A stretch of 32,668 nucleotides of DNA from Chloroflexota bacterium (GTDB taxonomy: Bacteria > Chloroflexota > Anaerolineae > Anaerolineales > Villigracilaceae). How positions within the stretch are numbered: position 1 is the first letter of the stretch; each line of letters opens with the position of its first letter. Location: positions 1 to 32,668 of the forward strand of contig JACRBH010000034.1 of assembly GCA_016234535.1 (NCBI GenBank), written 5' to 3'. Of this stretch, positions 8,969 through 16,148 are shown piece after piece. The notes below the pieces were generated by a model. It had not been told where the DNA came from. It searched no databases and saw only the letters and a list, made by a program, of their open reading frames with translations. The position numbers and the translations under genes are program-made.

Positions 8969-9871
8969 TTACTGGGTACTTCCTTCAGCGTTTTTTTTCA
9001 TGGCGATTTCCTCGCCTGCCATGACTGGCTCCTCATCGGGTAAATAACCAAGTGGAATTTCGATCTCCACCGGCCAAAGTTTGTTATGGATGGCAGCTGC
9101 GGCCTGCTGCAAATAAGCCAGTTCAAGCGGATGCTCCTCACGCATTTGTTCGATGCTCATGTTGCCGTTAAAGATACTCAGGTTCAAAGCCTTGATAACG
9201 GAGTGGTAGAAGTGCCATGTCAAAATGGCAAGGACAGCGAGGATCGCTTCCCAGCGGTGAAGCGCACGCCCCACTGGAATGATCCAGCCAGCAGGAAGGA
9301 TCATGGTCAGCTTTGCGGGAAACCACTGCATGATTCCAGTGATGCCCATGGCGATCGTGCCCCACACCAGTGCCCAGTACTCCGCTTTTTCCTCAAAGTT
9401 ATAACGGTCAAAGCGGGGTTGATGCAGGGCCAGCCCAAGATTGAATTTGATCATTTGAATGGCATCCGTCACATCGCTCCAGGCGGGGAACATCTTGCTA
9501 ATGTGACGGTGAACAAACGCATCATCAATGAAAACAGCCACATGATAGAGGGATTGAATCCCAAACACAAACGCGGCGATATGGTGTACCTGCCTGGTGG
9601 AGTCAATTCCACCCAGGAGGGTCAAAACGAAGTTACCCAATGCGCTGGTATAGAAGGATTGCGACAACCCTGTGATCGCCAGCGTGGTGAAGGAAAAGAT
9701 TAGAACAAGGTGTTCAATACGCTGTCTAAGTGAGAACCTTACAACATATTGAGTGCCATCCTCCGCAACACGCAAACGTTTAACCGCATTGACCGCGTCG
9801 CGATAATAGATATAGCGTTTAATGGTGGTTGGCGCTTTGGGGGCTGCCTTCTTGATCTTAGGCTTTTTCAT
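8969..9871 (-). CDS. Integral membrane cytochrome b (b561/formate-dehydrogenase-gamma-like)
   Basis: I prefer the ATG at 9871 (300 aa, MKKPKIKKAA) over one 13 codons upstream, because it overlaps the previous gene by only 14 bases. Four hydrophobic helices are visible with paired histidines suited to b-heme ligation: RIEHLVLIFSF, RQVHHIAAFVFG, GRALHRWEAIL and LTWHFYHSVIK. This pattern matches the cytochrome b subunits of formate dehydrogenase, Ni-Fe hydrogenase and thiosulfate reductase, which exchange electrons with the quinone pool. There is no catalytic molybdenum or Ni-Fe subunit in the window. Flanked by two multiheme c cytochromes, it most likely passes electrons between menaquinone and those cytochromes (inference). 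The C-terminal about 60 residues are hydrophilic. Confidence 0.85.
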   Translation of the reverse strand: MKKPKIKKAAPKAPTTIKRYIYYRDAVNAVKRLRVAEDGTQYVVRFSLRQRIEHLVLIFSFTTLAITGLSQSFYTSALGNFVLTLLGGIDSTRQVHHIAAFVFGIQSLYHVAVFIDDAFVHRHISKMFPAWSDVTDAIQMIKFNLGLALHQPRFDRYNFEEKAEYWALVWGTIAMGITGIMQWFPAKLTMILPAGWIIPVGRALHRWEAILAVLAILTWHFYHSVIKALNLSIFNGNMSIEQMREEHPLELAYLQQAAAAIHNKLWPVEIEIPLGYLPDEEPVMAGEEIAMKKNAEGSTQ

Positions 9872-11117
9872 CTTGCTGTCCTGTTGTATTTGTCTCTGGC
9901 GCGGCATCAACCTTAATGGAGCGCTTCCTAAGTTTTTCCGCTATGCGGCGGCGGGCATCAAGGGCAATGTACACGAGAAATCCGCCTATGATCGTTGGGA
10001 CAAAAAATCTATAGAAAGTTGTGACCGCATACAACACGGGGGTATCAACCCATGTGGGAGAGTAATGGCTCAACCATGCCTGCGGGAAGGTGATTCCTGC
10101 ATCAGGATGGCATTGTTGGCATGTTTTTTGTAAATTAGACGGGTACACTGAAGACAGTTCATTATCCGGTGCTTGAATGTTGTGAATGCCGTGACAATCA
10201 TAACAAGTGGCCTTTGTGATTTTTGCGTCACGAGTCTGCCGGAAAAAGTCCACGGTTCGTCCGTGAAAATCATCGAGATATGTCTGAAAAACATTTGTCG
10301 AAACGTCATACTTGCCCATCAAATCCTTGTCTGCATGACAATCTCCACACAAGGTGATCGAGTCTGCCCTAAAATTCTCGTCCGTTGGGCCGGTTACCTT
10401 GTGGCTGCCATGACAGTTGTCACAGGTTGGAACATCCGGATTGGAATCAGCCTCGAACGCCGCGCCATGTACGCTGCTCTCATAGGTGGTGTAAACCGAC
10501 AAATGACACTTGCTGCATATTTCCGCGATCTTTGTGCGCGGCTCATTCGGAGATGTAATATTGTGGCTGCCATGACAATCCACGCATAATGGGGCATAAC
10601 GATTGCCGCGCGCCAGTATTAGTGTGTGTTCACTGTCTGTTATTTCTTTAAACTTCTCACCATGACACTTTTGGCAGGAATCGTTTATTTCCATGGTCAC
10701 AGCGCGCTGATCTTCATAACCTGTAATTTCGAATTTTGTCGTGTTTTGGCCGTTGCCGCCGAACATTTGTGAATGGCACACTTCACAGGATTTCGTTCCG
10801 GATTCATTATGAGGATATTGTTTCTGGGCATCATGGCATGCGCGGCACCCCTCAATATGATTGGAATCACCATGTTGTGCGGGATCATAATACAACGACA
10901 TACTCGTGCCATCAGCAAATTGTCCAACCATATCCGGGTTCGAATGACAGCCAAGGCAATCGTTTGTCTCATGAGGGTTGACAGTGGTCTGAGCAGGAGT
11001 GGGGGTCTGGATGGCTCCCTGCGCGAGAACAGACTGGGAAGTTGCGGCATTAAACAGACTCCATCCTAAAACGGAAAAGCCAACCAGTAACAATTCGAAC
11101 AAACGAAATCGCTTCAT
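9858..11117 (-). CDS. Decaheme c-type cytochrome with signal peptide and C-terminal membrane anchor
   Basis: The protein has 419 residues. A signal peptide (about 1-33, ending SVLAQ) precedes ten CxxCH motifs: 54-58, 91-95, 111-115, 148-152, 178-182, 201-205, 232-236, 257-261, 305-309 and 333-337. Many carry a trailing H (CHGSHN, CHGSHK, CHGIHN), as in cytochrome c3/c554-like families where the extra His is a distal ligand. A transmembrane helix (about 362-386) and a basic cytoplasmic tail (RRRIAEKLRKRS) anchor it with hemes outside. Its start overlaps the preceding gene as ATGA, and its end overlaps the cytochrome b gene. The close coupling suggests one membrane complex with that protein. 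Electron direction cannot be read from sequence. Confidence 0.92.
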   Translation of the reverse strand: MKRFRLFELLLVGFSVLGWSLFNAATSQSVLAQGAIQTPTPAQTTVNPHETNDCLGCHSNPDMVGQFADGTSMSLYYDPAQHGDSNHIEGCRACHDAQKQYPHNESGTKSCEVCHSQMFGGNGQNTTKFEITGYEDQRAVTMEINDSCQKCHGEKFKEITDSEHTLILARGNRYAPLCVDCHGSHNITSPNEPRTKIAEICSKCHLSVYTTYESSVHGAAFEADSNPDVPTCDNCHGSHKVTGPTDENFRADSITLCGDCHADKDLMGKYDVSTNVFQTYLDDFHGRTVDFFRQTRDAKITKATCYDCHGIHNIQAPDNELSSVYPSNLQKTCQQCHPDAGITFPQAWLSHYSPTWVDTPVLYAVTTFYRFFVPTIIGGFLVYIALDARRRIAEKLRKRSIKVDAAPETNTTGQQDEKA

Positions 11118-11491
11118 ATAATCAACTCAGATTTTGAAAGTGACTGGATCAGGCCTACCAGATCCACTACGTGAGTGACCTGCAATTCAAGGCTTGAGAA
11201 GATGCGGATACGGTCACTGGCAAGGTCAAGGTGTATGATCTTTGCTTTTGGCGCCCACTCCAGCAACTGTGTAACTGGTGTTTTCCTGCAAATATCAGAA
11301 TCGCCGGCGTCCAAAATGATAATGGCCGGCGATTCGGTCTGAACAATTTCATGGATATTTATAGCTTCGCTGTCGATCAATCTTACATTTAGAACACTTC
11401 CATATTCACTTAAGGTACTGGCAATTCCTCCTGATAAAAGAGAGTGATGGGCCAAAATGAATACGGTCAGGAGTGGTTGAGCAGTGTCCAT
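11114..11491 (-). CDS. Small stand-alone receiver-like protein (degenerate CheY fold)
   Basis: The protein has 125 residues. The pattern of a response-regulator receiver is visible: a first beta strand (TVFILAHHSLLSGGIAS) like VDDHxLFxxG, then PAIIILDAGD with D61 at the phosphoacceptor position, then KAKIIHLDL and a final helix. The acidic pair that binds magnesium is replaced by Ala-His (LAHHSLL), and no clear Lys of the KP motif is present, so phosphotransfer is doubtful. There is no DNA-binding domain. It is the first gene of the redox operon and its TGA overlaps the cytochrome ATG (ATGA), implying coupled synthesis. No good Shine-Dalgarno was seen before its ATG. It may be a pseudo-receiver that interacts with the adjacent kinase or regulator (inference). 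Confidence 0.7.
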   Translation of the reverse strand: MDTAQPLLTVFILAHHSLLSGGIASTLSEYGSVLNVRLIDSEAINIHEIVQTESPAIIILDAGDSDICRKTPVTQLLEWAPKAKIIHLDLASDRIRIFSSLELQVTHVVDLVGLIQSLSKSELII

Positions 11492-11694
11492 ATTAATTAA
11501 TACCAGTTTAACGTTCCCATTATGTTATTGTCAGTTATATATGGCCCGAATTCATACGCAAATTGTCATATTACGGTTGTTACTAAAATTTAAAAAAATA
11601 TTCGGGCCCATATTGTGAATATTGACGCAATCTACCCTTGAATATTAACGTAATATGAGAATATCCATCACACCTATTTAGTAAAACTCAAAAA
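11492..11694 (-). promoter_or_regulatory. Promoter and operator region of the multiheme cytochrome operon
   Basis: On the minus strand TTGCGT (11561-11556), a 16-base spacer and TATAAC (11539-11534) form a plausible sigma-70-type promoter about 36 bases before the first gene. It overlaps one arm of an interrupted inverted repeat: ATGGCCCGAAT (11541-11551) and ATTCGGGCCCAT (11600-11611, one extra C). Further upstream are two direct repeats, TGAATATTGACGCAAT (11616-11631) and TGAATATTAACGTAAT (11639-11654), spaced 23 bases start to start, about two helical turns. These are candidate sites for the response regulator encoded next door. The promoter assignment is by eye. Confidence 0.5.
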
Positions 11695-11738
11695 CTCAAA
11701 TGGGTAGTTTTTTTCTCATAAAAAACTACCCATTTGAG
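11695..11738 (-). terminator. Strong Rho-independent terminator of the kinase/regulator operon
   Basis: CTCAAATGGGTAGTTTTTT (11695-11713) and its exact reverse complement (11720-11738) form a 19-bp stem with a six-base loop. On the minus strand it is followed by TTTTTGAGTTTTAC. It lies 26 bases beyond the response-regulator stop, so it separates the two-component operon from the cytochrome operon. Confidence 0.88.
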
Positions 11739-11763
11739 CGGGGACAAGAATTGAAAAGTTGTC

Positions 11764-12408
11764 TTACAACTTGGGAGTTAGATTGTGCCGCACAGCATAG
11801 GCCGCTGCTTCAGCCCGATTACTGAAATTCAACTTTTGCAAAATATTTTTGATGTGATACTTAACCGTGTTATCGCTAACGCCCAGCCTGTCAGCGATAA
11901 GTTTATTCGGCAATCCCAGGCCTAAATAACCGAGCAATTCAACCTCACGCTCGGTCAGGTTATCGTTACGCACTTCATTGGGGCTGCTTTGTTGAGCGAC
12001 ATAGTTCATTAACCGCGCCGTCACTGAGCTTGGAATAGGCGGTTCTCCTTTTTCCAACCCGCGCAGAAGGTTAATAAATTCATCCGAACTCAGGCTTTTG
12101 AGCAAATATCCTTTTGCGCCTGCGCGCAGCGCATCCACAAGTTTGTGGTCTTCCTGTGAGGCAGTGAGCATCACCACGCGAATCTCAGGCAGCATCCCTG
12201 TGATTTTCCGGGTGGCATCTATTCCATTCATCACCGGCATATCAATATCCATAAGAACCACATCGGGTTTCAAACGCGCGGCTTCACTGACAGCCTCCTC
12301 CCCATTCTTCGCTTCTCCCACCACCTGCATCCCGCCGGCTTTCAACAAACTGACCATCCCATCGCGGAACAAGGCATGGTCATCCACCACTAAAAAACGC
12401 AGCGTCAT
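11764..12408 (-). CDS. NarL/LuxR-family response regulator
   Basis: The protein has 214 residues. The receiver domain (1-120) is complete: acidic pair D9/D10 in VVDDHALFRDG, phosphoacceptor D54 in VLMDIDMPVMNG, a Thr in VVMLTAS and Lys in AKGYLLKSLS. The C-terminal LuxR helix-turn-helix (about 148-210) reads LTEREVELLGYLGLGLPNK, then SDNTVKYHIKNILQKL. It should dimerise and bind DNA when phosphorylated. Its ATG overlaps the kinase TGA (ATGA), so the kinase is the cognate partner. The next operon downstream encodes multiheme cytochromes and has repeated sequence elements in its promoter, making it the natural target (inference). Confidence 0.95.
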   Translation of the reverse strand: MTLRFLVVDDHALFRDGMVSLLKAGGMQVVGEAKNGEEAVSEAARLKPDVVLMDIDMPVMNGIDATRKITGMLPEIRVVMLTASQEDHKLVDALRAGAKGYLLKSLSSDEFINLLRGLEKGEPPIPSSVTARLMNYVAQQSSPNEVRNDNLTEREVELLGYLGLGLPNKLIADRLGVSDNTVKYHIKNILQKLNFSNRAEAAAYAVRHNLTPKL

Positions 12409-13865
12409 GCAGATTCTCCTTCAACCTTTAAAGGTAATTTTACAACAACTTGCGTCCCCTGACCCACTTTCGAAATCACTTCAAAGGAGGCTCCAATTGC
12501 ACTCGCCCGCTCACTCATGATCTCCAGACCAAAATGCGGCTTACGCTCCGCAAAATCATCCGACGGGTCAAAACCCGTTCCATTATCGCGGACGATCAGA
12601 ATGAGCATGTTCTGATCATTAACTTGCAGAGTCACGGTGGCGCGCATAGCCCTGGAATGTTTGCGGACATTGGACAGTGCCTCCTGAACAATACGCAGGA
12701 GTTGCAAGTCACTTCCAGGCGGCACTTGAATATCATATGCGCCCTCATTTACAACCTCAGTTGGAATATCGCTATATCGTTCAAAGCTAAGGACATATTC
12801 GGTCAACACTGAACCGATATTTCGCCCCTCGCCAATGTCTGTTTTAAGGTCAAGAATGGCCTGCCGCAGATCAGCAAAAACATTTCCAGCAGCCTCATCC
12901 AATTGGCGAAGCTCTGTAATGGCATCAGGTATTTTTTTCTGTTCGATCAACATGCGCACAGCTGTGGCTTTATTTCTAACATATCCCAAAATTTGCGCAG
13001 TGCTATCATGCAATTCGCGTGCCAGGCGATGACGTTCTTCCATGACAGCCTGATAGCGTGCGGAACTGGCCAGCTCCTTCAATTGCGTCTCTTCCTCCAA
13101 AGTATCTGCCATATGATTGAATGCATTGATTAGATCATCTATCTCATCGTTCGCGGTATTGACCGGTATGCGGACCGACAGATCGCCAAGCGCATATCGC
13201 CTCAATGGCAGCCGCAGCCTTTCCACACGTTTCACAATCAAAAAATGCGCGGCGAAATAAAGTATCAACGTGAACGTTAATGCAATCCCCGCCGAGGCGG
13301 CGACATCGATCCACATATCCTTGTTAATTTGAGCCGTAAAACCAGAGAGGGAATAGTCCGTAATGATCACGCCCAAAATACTCTGCAAGGGATCATGGCA
13401 CTGGTGGCAGGCCGGTTCATTATAGATTTGAATACTGCTGCGAAGCATTGGTTCGTCAGAATCAGAATTGGGTAGCGAAATGGTAATACTATGTTGATCC
13501 AAAATCCCACTTGGCGTATGACATTCCACGCACCCGGGGGAACGCAGCGTTGGGATCGGAAGAAAATCGGCGGGCTGATCTGTTATTTTCAGATGGGCAT
13601 TCTCATCAAAAATGGCGACACGCAGGATATTCTTCTGCTTCCCGATATCGATCAATGTTTGCTGCAGCATTTCCCTGTCATTCAACATCATTGCGTGCCG
13701 CAGGCTCCCGCTCGCCATTTCTCCCATTTGGATGGCGGAATTTTCAGCCATGACTGTCAACAAGGCGTTTCGGCGGTAATAATCCGCAACAGAAAAGCCT
13801 ATTAATGCCGCCAAAACCGGCAAAGCCAAGCCTAATGCAACTTTCCAACGTATGCTTCTAAACAT
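12405..13865 (-). CDS. Membrane sensor histidine kinase with a c-type heme (two CxxCH) extracytoplasmic sensor
   Basis: The protein has 486 residues. TM1 (about 8-28) and TM2 (about 186-211) flank an exported sensor of about 155 residues. This sensor contains SPGCVECHTPSG (C112-H116) and NEPACHQCHDPLQ (C153-H157), two c-heme attachment motifs. A HAMP-like linker (about 211-265), a HisKA_3 dimerisation domain with the H-box EERHRLARELHDSTAQ (H286) and a HATPase domain (EALSNVRKHS, DNGTGFD, GLEIMSERA) follow. This is the NarX-type kinase architecture with a heme sensor instead of the usual ligand domain. GAGG precedes the ATG. The overlap with the LuxR-type regulator defines a two-component pair, likely sensing redox state or electron-acceptor availability at the cell surface (inference). 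Confidence 0.93.
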   Translation of the reverse strand: MFRSIRWKVALGLALPVLAALIGFSVADYYRRNALLTVMAENSAIQMGEMASGSLRHAMMLNDREMLQQTLIDIGKQKNILRVAIFDENAHLKITDQPADFLPIPTLRSPGCVECHTPSGILDQHSITISLPNSDSDEPMLRSSIQIYNEPACHQCHDPLQSILGVIITDYSLSGFTAQINKDMWIDVAASAGIALTFTLILYFAAHFLIVKRVERLRLPLRRYALGDLSVRIPVNTANDEIDDLINAFNHMADTLEEETQLKELASSARYQAVMEERHRLARELHDSTAQILGYVRNKATAVRMLIEQKKIPDAITELRQLDEAAGNVFADLRQAILDLKTDIGEGRNIGSVLTEYVLSFERYSDIPTEVVNEGAYDIQVPPGSDLQLLRIVQEALSNVRKHSRAMRATVTLQVNDQNMLILIVRDNGTGFDPSDDFAERKPHFGLEIMSERASAIGASFEVISKVGQGTQVVVKLPLKVEGESA

Positions 13866-14203
13866 TTTGCCTCAATGATACCGATGAATGTACCATACCT
13901 AAATTAGGATATTTTGTCCAGTGGCAATCGTCCTGTTAGTGGCCTGCGCTGCACACCCTTATTTCTTAAGGCTCATTTTAATATGTGCGTTGTTATCCAC
14001 TTTCCGGTATAATGCGAATCGTGGCAAGTTTTGTTCTTTAAATACAAATATCGATCCGCAAGTCATTGTCAAAGAAATGCCTGTTCTTATAGAGTGCTGC
14101 GTGAATATCCATCCCAATCGGTCATTCAAAAATGAACGGCAAGTTTGGATATTTTTAAAGAAGCAGTAAAAAATACAAACGTATTTCACCAAAGGAGGCT
14201 TTT
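13866..14203. other. 338-base divergent intergenic region between kinase and acyl-CoA ligase
   Basis: No gene is credible here; the two short open frames within it lack family resemblance. On the minus side TGGACA (13920-13915), a 17-base spacer and TATGGT (13897-13892) make a candidate kinase promoter. The spacer contains the odd-length palindrome CCTAAATTAGG, a possible operator. On the plus side a perfect TATAAT at about 14009 could be the -10 box of the ligase gene, giving a leader of about 180 bases, with AAAGGAGG at 14191-14198. No conserved leader RNA was recognised. Confidence 0.45.
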
Positions 14204-15829
14204 ATGCAAGGACAAATGATGGATTACCAATTGACCCTCACGCCGTTGTTGGAGCGCGCGCGGCGGCTCTTTCCCAAAAAGGAAATTGTCACCAAGGCTG
14301 GCCCATCGCTCGAGCGTTACACCTACGCAGAGATGACGGAACGCGTTGGGCGATTGGCAAATGCGTTGGAAAAACTGGGGGTGAAGCGCGGCGATCGCGT
14401 GGCAACATTTGCATGGAACAATTCCCGTCACCTGGAGATTTATTTTGCAGTACCCTGCATGGGCGCCGTCCTGCATCCGATCAATTTGCGTCTGCCCGGC
14501 GAACAGATCGCCTTCATCGTAAATCATGCCGAAGACCAGGTGCTCTTTGTCGATCCGAGCCTCCTGCCTGCGGTTGAAAAACTTGCACCCTATCTAAAAG
14601 GCGTAAAGCACTTCGTTGTTATGGGGGATAAAGTACCGGACGGAACCTCCCTGAGTCCTGTTCATGCCTACGAGGAATTGATCAGCAATTCGAGTCCCGA
14701 ATACCCCTGGCCGCATCTTGATGAAAATGAAGCAGCCGCCATGTGTTACACCTCCGGCACAACCGGCAACCCCAAAGGAGTTGTTTATTCGCATCGCGCC
14801 ATTTACCTTCACAGCCTCGGCTTGAGCATGACGGATTCGTTCGGCATGTCTGAGCGCGACACGTTCATGCCGGTTGTTCCCATGTTCCATGTGCTGGCAT
14901 GGGGAACTCCCTTCGCCACGATCATGCTTGGGACGAAGCTCGTGTTCCCAGGTCCGCATTTGACCCCGCGCGATCTCGCAGAGTTGATCCAGGCTGAAAA
15001 AGTCACAACAACAGCAGGCGTGCCAACTCTCTGGATGGGACTTCTTCATCTGTTAGAGAATGAACGCTACGACATGAGCAGCCTGCGCGGAATGATCGTC
15101 GGAGGCGCAGCAGCTCCACAGTCCATGATCGAAGCGTTTGATAAGAAACACGGGCTCACAGTCATGCATGCCTGGGGCATGACCGAGATGAGTCCGCTCG
15201 GAACAGTCAGCCGGCTCAAGAGCTATCAGGAAAACCTGCCTGAAGAAGAAAAATTCATCCTGCGCGCCAAGCAGGGAACCGCAGTGCCGGGTGTTGAAAT
15301 CCGCGCGATCGATGAAAGCGGAAAAGAGATCGAATGGGATGGAAAGGCTTTCGGTGAATTGGAAGTGCGCGGCCCGTGGATCATTAGTGGCTACTATAAC
15401 GATGAGCGCACCGCCGAATCATTCCACGATGGCTGGTTCCGCACCGGTGATGTAGTGACCATTGACTCCGAAGGCTTCGTCCAAATCGTTGACCGCGCCA
15501 AGGATGTGATCAAGAGCGGCGGTGAATGGATATCCAGCCAGGATCTGGAGAATGTGATCATGTCGCACCCCAAAGTTTTGGAAGCCGCCGTGATTGCGTT
15601 GCCGCATCCAAAATGGCAGGAACGTCCGCTGGCGTGCGTAGTGCCGAAACCTGATTACAAAGACTCGATCACCAAGGACGAGATATTCGAACATCTCAAG
15701 ACTCGCTTTACCAAGATGTACATGCCCGATGACATCGTCTTCATCGACGCTGTGCCAAAGACCAGTGTTGGCAAGTTCGATAAAAAAGTATTACGAGTGC
15801 AGTTCAAAGATTTCAAACTACCGGAATAA
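14204..15829 (+). CDS. Long- or medium-chain acyl-CoA synthetase (AMP-binding, FadD/AlkK-like)
   Basis: The protein has 541 residues, the usual family length. It activates a carboxylic acid with ATP to an acyl-adenylate and then transfers it to CoA. The P-loop [12 protein letters not shown] is at about 181-192. [13 protein letters not shown] fits the A5 motif, GWFRTGD (about 409) is the A8 hinge region and [13 protein letters not shown] near the C-terminus holds the A10 catalytic Lys. No signal peptide or membrane helix is seen. AAAGGAGG lies five bases before the ATG at 14204, fixing the start. Overall phrasing ([25 protein letters not shown] segments) resembles medium/long-chain fatty acyl-CoA ligases. 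The substrate cannot be set from sequence alone. It is monocistronic, with its own promoter region and terminator. Confidence 0.92.
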   Translation: MQGQMMDYQLTLTPLLERARRLFPKKEIVTKAGPSLERYTYAEMTERVGRLANALEKLGVKRGDRVATFAWNNSRHLEIYFAVPCMGAVLHPINLRLPGEQIAFIVNHAEDQVLFVDPSLLPAVEKLAPYLKGVKHFVVMGDKVPDGTSLSPVHAYEELISNSSPEYPWPHLDENEAAAMCYTSGTTGNPKGVVYSHRAIYLHSLGLSMTDSFGMSERDTFMPVVPMFHVLAWGTPFATIMLGTKLVFPGPHLTPRDLAELIQAEKVTTTAGVPTLWMGLLHLLENERYDMSSLRGMIVGGAAAPQSMIEAFDKKHGLTVMHAWGMTEMSPLGTVSRLKSYQENLPEEEKFILRAKQGTAVPGVEIRAIDESGKEIEWDGKAFGELEVRGPWIISGYYNDERTAESFHDGWFRTGDVVTIDSEGFVQIVDRAKDVIKSGGEWISSQDLENVIMSHPKVLEAAVIALPHPKWQERPLACVVPKPDYKDSITKDEIFEHLKTRFTKMYMPDDIVFIDAVPKTSVGKFDKKVLRVQFKDFKLPE

Positions 15830-15842
15830 AAGGCAAAAGATG

Positions 15843-15893
15843 GGCGGGTTTGGACAGGTTTACGGCCTGATCAAATCCGCCTGTTTTTATTTT
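15843..15893 (+). terminator. Rho-independent terminator after the acyl-CoA ligase
   Basis: GGCGGGTTTG (15843-15852) pairs with CAAATCCGCC (15872-15881), with one G-T wobble, and is followed by TGTTTTTATTTT. It begins 14 bases after the ligase stop codon. Confidence 0.8.
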
Positions 15894-15983
15894 ACTCACC
15901 TTACGCGGTAACGCGACATTTACATCGCAAAATACGCGATATAAATGTCGCGCTACAGGTTGGACTACGTAACGTCAGTTATT
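15894..15983. repeat. Palindromic intergenic repeat (MITE-like), copy A
   Basis: The element starts ACTCACCTTACGCGGT and ends CTACGTAACGTCAGTTATT. Its core is a near-perfect hairpin of CGCGACATTTA (15912-15922) and TAAATGTCGCG (15942-15952) with paired ATCGC/GCGAT inside. Copy B (20020-20130) has nearly the same ends but a different hairpin core. A smaller hairpin using the same CGCGACA/TGTCGCG words lies at 23740-23757. Confidence 0.65.
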
Positions 15984-15986
15984 TTA

Positions 15987-16016
15987 TTGAAGACTGTACT
16001 GAAATTCCTCTACAAT
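15987..16016 (+). promoter_or_regulatory. Candidate sigma-70-type promoter for the 698-residue protein gene
   Basis: TTGAAG and TACAAT are separated by 18 bases, and the start codon is about 130 bases further on. The assignment is by eye, from consensus similarity only. Confidence 0.4.
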
Positions 16017-16148
16017 ACAAAATCTTTTTTGGACGCTGACAAACGCAGTTTTTTCTTTTTTATCAGTGGAAATCAACGTTCTTCATCGTCCCGATTCTGA
16101 AATGTACGGTAGAAAAACTGAAATTAAATTTATCATCAGGAGCAGACT

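Larger units (their letters stand above)
15830..16148 (+). other. 319-base intergenic region with terminator, palindromic repeat and promoter
   Basis: There is no gene. In order it holds the ligase terminator, a 90-base palindromic repeat element (15894-15983), and a candidate promoter (TTGAAG at 15987-15992, 18-base spacer, TACAAT at 16011-16016). A leader of about 125 bases leads to the next gene, and CAGGAG lies seven bases before the ATG at 16149. The leader has a T-rich stretch but no recognised riboswitch. Confidence 0.55.

Noticed and set aside
7488..11000. Nitrite, tetrathionate or hydroxylamine reductase identity for the multiheme proteins
   Set aside because: No CxxCK active-site motif or other diagnostic catalytic heme feature was seen, so only electron-transfer roles are supported.
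11695..11738. Operator for a NarL-type regulator (TACCCAT inside the palindrome)
   Set aside because: The 19-bp perfect stem with a following T-tract after a gene end is better explained as a terminator.
13921..14192. Small open frames on both strands in the divergent intergenic region
   Set aside because: They lack ribosome-binding sites and family resemblance, and overlap the probable promoters of the kinase and ligase genes.
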